Source: Plasmodiophora brassicae
Lineage: Eukaryota; Endomyxa: Phytomyxea; Phytomyxea; Plasmodiophorida
Direction: 5' to 3'
DNA length: 64,000 nt
NCBI GenBank assembly: GCA_036867785.1
Contig: CP145427.1
Coordinates: forward strand, 310,001-374,000
The notes beneath the pieces were generated by a model that worked only from the letters and a program-made list of their open reading frames with translations, was not told the origin of the DNA and made no database searches. Position 1 is the first letter of the stretch, and each line of letters begins with the position of its first letter. The position numbers and the translations under genes are program-made. Of the stretch, positions 11,301 to 20,391 are shown piece by piece.

Positions 11301-14300
11301 ACTGACCGTTTGCAATGCCTGCTTAGATGGGCACCGGAGCTGGTATCGGAGTTCGGCCTGATGTTGAGCAAAGCGTGTGCTCAAGCGACCCAGGCGATTT
11401 GGGGACCATCCGCCCAATCCGTGTCGTCTCTGTGGCTAACTCTTGCTGCGAACGCCCTGCAGTGCCTTATTAATGCGACTCGGTCGAATCCATCACTGGA
11501 ATCACTTGCCCCGCTTGTTGAGACTGCCTTGCATTTTGGTGCACGCCCTTTACCGGCCTCTGTTCAGCCTCGCTTTCGATCACTCGTCGATGTTGAAGCA
11601 GCGCATCGTTCATTGCTTGCGCGTAAGCGATCGAGCACGTTTGCAGCCAATGGGTCCAACAGCAATCCAATCATTATTGGGGACGATCCGCCATCGTCTT
11701 CGTCGAGCTCCTCTCCAGTTGCTTCCAATAACGTCATTGGGTCCGGCAGGCGGGCATCACTTCCGCGACAAATCGTGTCGTCTCTAGAGTCCTTGGGACT
11801 AATACCCAGGGATCCTGACGGTGCTTCCCAAAGCTCTGCTGCGTCGTCTGAGTGTGACAACACGGCCGACCCTGACCCGAATGCGTCCAATTACCGGTGC
11901 CCTGCCTGTTCACAGCGGGATATGTCGATGCCGAATCTCCTCGTCCATTTCTCGAACCAGCATGGGTCGTCCAGAGTTCGCGGCGAATGCCCGTTATGCG
12001 CTGCGTCAAGTCGGTCAATCCCCGGCACGGTTCATTCGTCCCTTGGGGAGCACTTCCGGCGCTGCCACTGGGCTCTGGCGGAATCGGGGTCGGCATCAGA
12101 TTCTCCCGCGTCAGGCAGTACGGTGTCACAGGAATCGGTCGCCAAGCTGATGGCAATGGGCTTCGAAGTGGACCATTGCATCTATGCGCTGGAGCAGAAC
12201 CACGAGGATCTCGTCGCTGCCACGAATTGGATTTTGAACAATCTAGCCACCGTCGGCGCTCTTGTTGAGTCCAAGAAGGCTGCTGCCGCAGCGCGAAACG
12301 CTCAACGGCAGCAGCAACAAGCGAATGCAATGGCGGCCAACGCTGTTGACGAGAACAACCCGTTCACAATCTCCCGGCAGAGAGAGGACGAAGCCGAGCA
12401 CGGCAAGAACGACAGTCTCGATGTCGAGTGTGGCCTTTCCCCATTGTCATCGGGGCAGGCTGACGCGGCGATGCTGGCGGTTGAGAAAGCAATGGGACGT
12501 GGTCTGATCGTCGGTGGCGCGTCATTGAGCCACGCCAGCCAGGGACTGGCGGTCGCCAAGCTGTCGAGCACCGGGCTCATGGCTGAGCTCGCCGTACTTC
12601 GCGCCCGATGTGTGTTCGTGGAGTGGTGCGCCCCGAAGCAAACGGCGCACATTGACGCCGACGCGTACGTGCGACTCGTCAAGCTCACGATCTGGCGCGG
12701 AGCCATTCGGGCGCCGCATTCCCTGGTGCACAAGCGGGTTGTTCGACATCTCCAGGAAGCCGTTTCGTCTGCGGACGTGAAGGCAGCTGTCGAGGCGGAA
12801 TGCCTGAGTCAGCTTGAACTGGCTGCGTCGCCGGCTGATGCTGCATTGTACGAGGAGGTCCCCTGGTTCGCCCGCGGGTCTGTCGAATGCACCGATAACC
12901 AGGCGTGCGATCAACGACGTCTCCATCTCGAACGAACCGAGACGTTCCTTCTGTCGATTCTGGACCGGGCCACGCCCGCCCTCTGGCAGGCCATTGCGGC
13001 TTGCCTCTACTGTGCCAATGTGCCGTTGAAGCAGGTGGCGCTGAAATGCCTCGCGAAACGACCGCCCACGTTGGCTGCCACCATTCCGTTCGAACGCCTC
13101 TGCGTCCAGTTCTCGCGAATCGCGCTTCGCGAGTACCACCAAAGTCGTCTGCTCTATTCGCCGTTCGTTCTCTCGCTGCTCAATTTGTGCTTGAGCGAGC
13201 AGGCATCCAGCCATGGTACCGGCCTGCACGCTTCGGTAGACGACGTTTCGTTCACGTTCGACGACTCGTCGCCGCTGCGTCTGTCGGACGATGCGCTGAA
13301 CGCCACCCAGGTGGTGGATAGCACATGGCTGGGCGCGAGCTCTGCGAAAGGGTTCCAGGTTGGTGTCAACGGGGCCCGGTTCAGGTTGCGGTTCTTACCG
13401 TGCTGTAGGTATGGGAGAATTGTTCGTCGAGCCCGTCGCCGTCGGCTCCGGCAGTCGTGTCGTGGACCGTTGCGGTCGACCAAGTGACGAACGGGATGGT
13501 GTTCATCGGCATCACTACCGATCCGGACGACGTGTCGTGCACGTGGCTGGGAAGCGGGACGTCCTCCTGGGGCCTGTCCGTTGACGGCCAGCTATGGCAT
13601 AACGATCGCCGAATCGGTCGCGTCGCAGAGCTGCCGGGGTCGCCGTCTGTCCCTCTGCTAATGGCCCCGGGTTCAAACGGGGGCTCGCCGCCATCGTCGG
13701 TCGTCATGCTCGGGCTCTCGCTCGACCTGTCCCATGGGACGCTGTCCGTCTCGCGAGACGGCCGGAATCTGGGCCTCGTGCTTCGTGGCCTCCCGCCTGG
13801 CGCGTACGTGTTCCCCGCGATATCGCTGTACCACAACAACGACAGCGTCTCCATGAAGGCGCTGTCTATTCGGGCAGAACGCCCCGAGCAAGGCTGCCTG
13901 GACACGGTCGACCTGGTCGCCGATGCGCTGTGCCGCCTGCAGCGGATCCGATCAGCGTTGCCGACGTTGCCGCCCGACGAAGCGGCCCTGGCCATCGACT
14001 GGATGTCCCTCTGGTCGACCGGGGCGCTGCGCGCGTACAAGGACGACCAGGGCCGCTACGAATGGTACCGCGTCGACCGACCGGTGCTGAACGACATCCC
14101 ATGCGGGGCCCGCATTCGCACCTGCGCCGGCAACGCCACGCTGATCGGGTCCCGATGCGGGTCGCCCTGGGTCCACGTCGACGCCGAGCCCGGCGCCCGC
14201 CCGCTGACGTCACGCGAGCTGGACGATGAGATCTCGGTGATCGCCACGAACGCGTCGGCGACGGCAGCGGGCGCCGCGAGAGCGATCGACGAGCCGGCCG

Positions 14301-15160
14301 TGACGCTGGCCGAATTCCACCGGGCCGTGTCCGCCGACCTGGGCCAGTTCGCCGACCTCGTCGACCGGGCGGCGGCGGCGGCGACGCTGCCGCCCTCGTT
14401 CCTGACCGTCGCTCAGGTGGACGAGCTCGCCGGCGGCGCCGACCCGCGAACGGTTCGCGCCCGATACGCGCTGCTGGTGCACGTCAACGTCGCCGTCGAC
14501 GGGCTGATCGGGTTCTCCGGCCACGACGGCCCGGTGCTCGCCGCCCTGCGCGACCTGTCGTCGTTGATCTGGCGCGGCACGAAGCGGCAGCTGTGGCGGC
14601 ACGCGAGCGCGCTGACGCATTCGCTGTCGCCGATGTCGACGTTCCTGGAGGCGTCGGTGCCGACGCTGAAGCTGGAGCGCGGCGACGGCACGCCGCTGCT
14701 GGAGCAGGTGGTGTCGCTCGTCCGAGGGTTGCCGACCAGCACGCTCGGGCGGATTACGGCCGGCGACAAGGGGCGCCTGCGCTCGTTCAGCGTCATGTGG
14801 GCCGGGGACGCGCCGTCGCCATCGGCCGACCAGACCGCCGCGTTTCAACAGGTCCTGGAGACGTGCCTCGGGGAGGCGCAGCGCCTGCTGTTCCGGGACG
14901 ACGGGCGCCCGCTGCCGGACGTGCCCGACCTCGTCCACGTGTACGAGGTCGTCGGCGTCCTGATCGGCATGGCGTTGCGCTGCGAGGTGACGGCGGTGCC
15001 GTTCCGCGCCGCCATCTGGGCCGACGTCCACGCCGGCGCCGACGCCTGCGCCGACAGCGCCACGAAGGCGATCGCCACCGGCATCCGGCACGTCGTCCCG
15101 ATCGGGTCGCTCCCGTTGTTCACGATCGACGACCTGCGTGCGCCCTTCTCCGAATCATAA
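5346..15160 (+). CDS. Giant RCC1 / LamG-like / zinc finger / UBA / SPRY / HECT-like protein (HERC/HECTD4-like), C-lobe absent
   Basis: Multi-exon gene, about 3,000 residues, starting METGAGGAADPWSNF. Introns seen at 5964-6013, 7948-8007, about 8363-8448, 8859-8916, 9183-9238, 9483-9537, about 9753-9806, 11289-11326 and about 13405-13453; frames match across those checked. Domains in order: RCC1 repeats (6500-7560; SFGRGDTGRLGQG, YAWGNGQHGRLG); concanavalin/LamG-like fold (10140-10510; FTLSFWVWASAERP...MRLYVDDSLV); Di19-type double zinc finger (11895-12080; CPACSQRDMSMPNLLVHFSNQH region); UBA (12124-12235; VAKLMAMGFEVDHC); SPRY-like (13260-13870); HECT N-lobe (14450-15160; VRARYALLVHVN, FSVMWAGD, VGVLIGMALRC, VVPIGSLPLFTIDDL). 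Family members pass ubiquitin through a Cys in the C-lobe. Here the frame ends SES-stop right after the FTxxDL element, so the C-lobe and Cys are missing. UFM1 follows about 200 bp later. Confidence 0.8.
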
Positions 15161-15358
15161 ACGGTCCACTATACTCTGTGTGTAACATCATGGAGCGCGT
15201 TCCCCCGTGGCGCGCTGCAGCCCGGCTGTGTCTGCGGCGCGCAGTCCGCAGGCGCGCGCGCCACCCGTCGACACCGATGACGTTAGTCGTTGCTGGCCGA
15301 CGGGCCCGCCCAGCGACTGCCGACGCTCTGATTGTGTGCTTGCGTGTGCCCCGTGCAG

Positions 15359-15800
15359 GTCGAAGAAGGTGACGTTCAAGATCGTGCTCGCGTCCGATCC
15401 GAAACTGCCGTTCCGCGTGTACAGTCGCCGCGTTGACGTCGCCCGTGTGTGTTCTGGTTCCTGATAGATGTCTCTGCAGGGTCAGCGTCCCGGAGCAGGC
15501 ACCGTTCACTGCCGTCGTGAAGTACGTTGCCGAAGAGGTACCCATGTTGCTGTGCTCAGTGGTACCGTCCATGCGCTAATCTCGGAATGGGCAGTTCAAG
15601 GTGCCGTTCGAGACCAGCGCGATCATCACGGAGGACGGCGTTGGCGTTCAGAGCAAGCAGACCGCAGGTCGGTGCCGGCGATTCCCGTGCGCGATCCGGC
15701 CAGGTCGGTGACACCCGGTCTCTTTGCTTCGGTCACAGGCAGCGTGTTCCTGAAGCATGGGACGAAGCTGCGCCTGATCCCCAGGGACCGTGTCGGGTAG
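15359..15800 (+). CDS. UFM1: Ubiquitin-fold modifier 1 (UFM1)
   Basis: Exons 15359-15418, 15480-15537, 15595-15667 and 15739-15800 join in frame: [20 protein letters not shown] / [19 protein letters not shown] / [20 protein letters not shown].. / [23 protein letters not shown]. This is nearly the animal UFM1 sequence end to end, about 84 residues. The start codon is on an upstream exon not resolved; exon 15359 begins with the third base of a codon, consistent with an ATG split by an intron or a short leader. UFM1 is conjugated through its C-terminal Gly to ER-ribosome targets such as uL24/RPL26 by the UBA5-UFC1-UFL1 cascade. The usual two-residue tail after Gly (Ser-Cys in human) is absent: the stop TAG 15798-15800 follows the Gly codon directly, so no UFSP cleavage would be needed for maturation. 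Confidence 0.93.
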
Positions 15801-15985
15801 GCGCGCGCCGTTTCGTAAACCGGGGGGCGATGCCCACCTCCAATCCGTGTTCGATCGCGTCCCGCCTCACAATCGTGGCACGATAGGACAGCGCGCGTCG
15901 TTATAGCATGGTCCATATGTGGCCAGCGAGCCGACACAGAGAGATGGAGGGGGGCGACCCGCGGGCCAACCCGCAGGGTTTATAA

Positions 15986-16959
15986 TCAGTTCGTGTACGT
16001 GATGCGGCGATTCTTGTAGATCGCGTACCGGAAGCGCTTGTAGTACCCGGTGGCGAGGGCGGTGAACACCAGCGCGACGATGACCTTGCAGCCCATCTTC
16101 TTGCGCTCGTCCTGCTCGGGTTCGGCCGTCCACATCAGGAACGTGGTGACATCCTATGACAGCAGCGTCGTGGGCGTCGGGGCCGGTTGGCGTAACAAAT
16201 GGGCAACGTGCCCGGCGACCTTTGCGATCTGCGACAGGTGGTTCGGCGTCCCGTCCGTGTACTCGACGCTCTCGTCGTACAGCGGCTGGGCCATGGAGAT
16301 GGCCCCGCCGGGGAAGTACGGGTTGAAGCTGAGGCCCTCGCGGAGGACGACGCCGGCCGGCGGGTCCTTGTAGCCCGTCAGCAGCGCGAAGATGTAATCG
16401 GCGCCGCTGTGGCGCGCCTTGCCCATCAGGGACAGGTCGGGCGGCTGCGCGCCGTTGTTCGCCGCCTTGGCCGCTTCCGCGTTCGGGTACGGCGCCGGGA
16501 AGTAATCGGACAGGCGTCCTGCGTAGGCAGACGTCAGACAGACGGCGGGCGCCAAATCCGACGAAGCACGCCGCGGGCGGTACCGGGCCGCATGAACATG
16601 TCGCCGTTCTCATCCGGGCCGTCCTCGATCTCGACGTCCTCGGCCAGCGCCTTCGCCTCGTCCTCCGTGTGCGTGTTGCCCACCAGGTTGCGGAACGCGA
16701 CCCGGTTCAGCGAGTGGCACGCGGAGCACACCTGCTTGTAGACCTGGAACCCGCGGCGCACGCTGCCCATGTCGAACGCGTCGAGCGGCCCGCTGTGATC
16801 CCACGGGTAGTGCGGCGGGTGCAGCTGGTCGTCCGCCAGCGCCGTCGTCGTCGTCGCCAGCGCCGCCGACACGCCCGTCAGGCACGCCGCGCCGGCCCCG
16901 TACCACGCCGCCTCGCCCTGCGGCCGGATCGCCCGCCACACGCGCCCTGCGAACGACAT
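15986..16959 (-). CDS. CYC1: Cytochrome c1, haem protein of mitochondrial complex III
   Basis: Three exons. Exon 1 starts [20 protein letters not shown], an Arg-rich amphipathic leader followed by a hydrophobic stretch, as in the bipartite presequences that deliver c1 to the intermembrane space. The haem motif is Cys78-Ser-Ala-Cys81-His82 ([12 protein letters not shown]). Exon 2 (from about 16528) carries [32 protein letters not shown], and the axial-Met region [15 protein letters not shown]. Exon 3 (to stop 15986-15988) has [20 protein letters not shown], the C-terminal membrane anchor and RRITYTN. The protein passes electrons from the Rieske centre to cytochrome c. A mobile element sits about 150 bp upstream of the start, at 17113. 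Confidence 0.95.
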
Positions 16960-17110
16960 TCCGCCCAAATCACCAAACGACGGCCACCACCAGCACACAC
17001 CACAACCGGCCCGCTGCCCGTGATGGACTTTTGACGCGGTGACCCCATTATTTTCCACACCGACCACAAAAAGGCGAACACGGCCCCCACACAGACGACG
17101 GGCGGCGAAC
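16878..17110 (-). pseudogene. Downstream half of a small membrane-protein-like frame interrupted by the transposon
   Basis: Immediately outside the transposon, the minus-strand frame reads SSPPVVCVGAVFAFLWSVWK then IMGS, a single hydrophobic segment. Its frame continues exactly that of the segment on the other side of the element (20201-20313) if one copy of the TA target duplication is kept. The frame runs to 16878 and so overlaps the start of CYC1 (16959); the true end may be earlier or spliced. Function unknown; a small tail-anchored protein is one possibility. Confidence 0.35.
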
Positions 17111-17112
17111 TA

Positions 17113-17128
17113 CAGTAATTGCTTCTAA
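17113..17128 (+). repeat. Left terminal inverted repeat of the transposon
   Basis: CAGTAATTGCTTCTAA, inverted match to the right end at 20183-20198 with one mismatch in the first 14 bases. Subterminal GGGGTTCGGGGTC motifs follow. Confidence 0.85.
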
Positions 17129-17322
17129 TAAGCCCCGAACTGAAATAATTGGGGTTCGGGGTCATAGAGCATTGTGAGGGTTTGGGGTCTTATTGTGAAA
17201 TATTTTTTGGGTAGGTTCAGTGCTTGGGGTCTTATCAGGAGCACAGTTTATACTTGGAGTTACGTTGCGTAATTCAACCACAGACTGGTCCCGATTAGCC
17301 CAAACAACAAGAAACGGAACAT

Positions 17323-20002
17323 TTATTTGTCGCAGCACAGGAATGCTCGATTCACAGGGACGGCAGTATATCCTCCGACGCCAACAGGTTCTCCAAAGTG
17401 ATCCACGCCCAGACAACTTGTAGTGTGCAGTCGTGCGATAACGACCACGATGTGGCCGTCGGGCACAGGCTGTCCGTGTAGAGAGGTACGCGGTGCAGTA
17501 ACAGAGCCGGTGAGTAGCGGCTGGCCATCGGAGTCGAACACCTCGACATAGTCGCCTTCACGAAAACGGTTTTGTCCGGGTTCATACGACAGGATAGGCG
17601 CGTCCTCGTCCGATGAACTAGGGTCTGCGGCCTTGTAGGTGCCTTCAGAAAATTCGCCGCTGTCGCTGCTGTCGGAATCTGTCCCGTCATCGACGTTAAT
17701 TATGAACGGGACGTTCGGGATAAACCGGTACTCATCAAGACCCTGGATCTTGATCCTGCCGGGATCCGCACCCACCGTACCAAGCAGGCAACCGGTCTTC
17801 TCGAAGTACTTATGAATGTACCCCGCTTGACACAACCGCTCCCACGCTTCACCCACCCAGTTGGTAATGAGGACGCGACGCTCGGAAGCCGTGAACTTTC
17901 CTCCTAACCATTTGGATGAGAACGCAGCGTCATCGTCCATCTGCGCATCAAGCCGCGATGCGATCAGATATTTCATCATCCGCCCGGCGCCGGCATCGAC
18001 TGTCAACGACAATTAGCATGGGAAAATCAAGGTGAACGAAATACATACCAGGTTGCAACAAATCAGTAACGTTTGGCGGAAACAGCACGATTTCGCCCAA
18101 GGACTTCATCGAATCGACAAACTCTGGTGCCTTGTGGGATTGAAGGTTGTCGCAGAGGAAGGTCCGATTCTCGTCAGGGTTTACGAACGCAGGATCTTGC
18201 TGCATGACCTTCGCGATGTTTACAGCGGTCTTGGTGTCAACCCATCCGTTTTCTTGAAAATGGACCGACACCCTGGAGTCCTGTGACAAATGGCACTTAG
18301 AAGTTGGTTTGAAGCGTCCAGTGAAGAACACACCCATTGATTCGGCTCGTCAGATCGGAGAATCTGTGTACCCTTGCCGCGAAATATGACATGGGGTCGC
18401 GGTTGGACCTCACAATCCGCCCCAATGCAGAGGAACAGTGTCGCCTGCCGCTTTTCATCTCCCGCACCCGGCTGCCTGATCCAGACTCGCTTTGTGCCAA
18501 CGTCGTCAACGGTCCGTCTGTCACCATCATTCACGAATGGAAGAGGAACCTGCAAAGCATCAAAGAAGTGCAATACAGAGCATCTAGGCGGAATGGACCT
18601 CATCGAAGTTGAACATGGAATGTGGAAATACACTACGACTGGAATTGCGTTTCGCGAGTAGTTGATGAAATTCGTAAACGATGGGCTTGTATGCTACTGC
18701 ATCAATCTTCTTTCGGTTGTTCCCGCGTCTGATGGAGAAATCGTGCCTCGGAAGGAACCCATGATAGTACCACCCATACGAGAGCTTAATCTCCTTCGCG
18801 TTGTTTGGATTTACGATGTTCGGCCTTCGACGAATCTGCCTGGCCATTGAGAGTGACCAGTTCTTCGATATTGTCCTACCTGGAATTACACAGTTAAAAC
18901 GGTTACCTTTGACGGTTAACCCGGAACCACCTTTCGCCCTCTCTTTGCGGATCTCGCGAGCAAGCACCTCTTCGAGGTGCCGCAAGTCCTTCAACCAACA
19001 GCGATTGTACGAGGACTTCTTGGCACGATCGGCCGACGAAGCCACACGGTCACGTAGTTGATCTTCGTTCTTCATCCATCTTGCGATGGTCGTTGCAGGT
19101 ATACCAGTATCATCGGATACAAGTTGAACCGCCAGCGCACGAGACCGCTTCTCACCCGAGCTAGGACGCTGCGTGTCCAATACTTCTTTGATAATATCCA
19201 CCTTGCGCTCAAACGAATAACGCTGGCGCTTCGACGAAGGGCCATCAACCCGTTGTTCATCAGGCTGGGGATTTGCTTGGTCTATGACACAACCACGAAT
19301 TATCACACAAGGCACAATATTGGGCGTAGAAACTCCATTCGGCATACATTCTTCCTCGACCTTGTGCGTTTTCATGTGGGAAATCAGGGCTTGTTTGGTT
19401 TGACAGCGTTTATCACATTCAGAGCATGTGAACCTGTCCTTGACCATAGCTGGACACTTGGAGGACACGAATATCTCGCCGGAGCCACGGGACATTAACA
19501 TGGACGGCCCGAAGTATTTATGCAGAGTCGCTTGCGACGTCACAGTCTTTCCGGACGTTGCATTCGATGAACTACCTGTCAGCAAACGTCATTAGTTCAA
19601 GAACGAACAAGTAACCACAACACGTACTGTGAGCAGCAGAGCCAGGACGGAAAGGGTCAAGAGTTCTGTTTGACGAAGACGCACACGATGCGGGTCTTGC
19701 TTCTTGCTTTCCATTCACGTCTACGAGAGAGACAGTTATTCACGAACGTTCGTGGCAAAAACTCGCTGACCTTCACTCGATTCCTCGAGGTGACTGTTGT
19801 CGCTGGGACCTGTGTTGCCTGATCCCTTGTATCGGGCGATAAGCGCTCGTTTCATATCATCGAACTCCGAAGGTGTTATAATATCATCCTTCAGCAGCCC
19901 AGATAGCTCACGGAGCTCTTCCAGCATCGATGACATTCGCACAGAAGCACTACAACACCATTCGACAATGCACAATGAGTCAATGAGCTTGCGCCGCGGC
20001 AC
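17323..20002 (-). CDS. DDE transposase of the pogo-like element
   Basis: Exons in order: 20002-19736 (contains a SHOCT-like stretch, MLEELRELSGLLKDDIITPS, then EFDDMKRALI); 19585-about 18615 (C2H2 finger FTCSECDKRCQTKQALISHM; CENP-B/pogo-type helix-turn-helix with KRQRYSFERKVDIIKEVLD and GIPATTIARWMKNED; first catalytic Asp in FNFDE); about 18570-18060 (second Asp in LCDNLQSHKAPEF; VLFPPNVTDLLQP); 18012-17323 (VDAGAGRMMKYLI and a tail with an acidic Ser/Asp stretch and an SH3/chromo-like GDYVEVFDSDGQPLL). The exon 1 to 2 junction is not resolved. Near 18335 the frame changes between EPNQ and MGVFFTG with no obvious intron, most simply a one-base loss, so this copy may be inactive. It acts in the nucleus, cutting at the terminal repeats and inserting at TA. 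Confidence 0.8.
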
Positions 20003-20182
20003 CGCCGCGTAGTCCGTGCACCAAAAAAAACAGCAAAACGTTATGTGGAATTCCTAATAAGACCCCAAACATCTAAATTTAGCCCTATGTCTTTTATTAA
20101 GACCCCGGATATGCCTCGAAATCGGGGTTCGGGGTCATAAGCCATCGAATTCAGGGTTCGGGGCTTATTACAGGAAACCTTA

Positions 20183-20198
20183 ATAGGAGCAATTACTG
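20183..20198 (-). repeat. Right terminal inverted repeat of the transposon
   Basis: TAGGAGCAATTACTG at the element's right end, followed by the TA duplicate 20199-20200; inverted partner of 17113-17128. Confidence 0.85.
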
Positions 20199-20200
20199 TA

Positions 20201-20313
20201 CCCTGCGCGGGTGGGCGTCCTCTGGGTTTTGCCGCCGCTGCCCCGGCAAGCGACTCGCACAAGTTCAGCGGGGTGGGCCCGACCAGCTGGGCGTCGTCGA
20301 TCTGGGCCAACAT
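20201..20313 (-). pseudogene. Upstream half of the small frame interrupted by the transposon
   Basis: Starts MLAQIDDAQLVGPTPLNLCE and runs through a basic Pro-rich KPRGRPPAQG to the TA where the transposon sits. With a single TA it would read on in frame into the hydrophobic segment at 17110-17050. No family was recognised with confidence; a short N-terminal cytosolic part followed by one membrane segment suggests a tail-anchored protein. Confidence 0.4.
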
Positions 20314-20391
20314 GAGAGAGTCACCGGTTCCTTACGCGGACGTATGCGATTGTTCGTAATGATTGGGTGTATTTCGATTCGCAGGATTCTT

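Larger units (their letters stand above)
17113..20198. mobile_element. Pogo/Tc1-mariner-type DNA transposon with TA target duplication
   Basis: 3,086 bp. Left end: TA followed by CAGTAATTGCTTCTAATAAG; right end: CTTAATAGGAGCAATTACTG followed by TA, so the termini are inverted repeats starting CAGTAATTGCT(C/T)CTA. TA duplicates flank it at 17111-17112 and 20199-20200. Inside both ends are several copies of a motif around AATAAGCCCCGAAC / GTTCGGGGTCATA (17130-17180 and 20090-20165), likely transposase-binding subterminal repeats. It encodes a multi-exon DDE transposase on the minus strand. Clean ends and a near-complete transposase suggest a young insertion. Confidence 0.9.

Noticed and set aside
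14210-15091. 293-codon open frame on the minus strand
   Set aside because: Shadow of the HECT-like exon, caused by GC-rich third positions; Arg/Gln/Val-rich with no motif.
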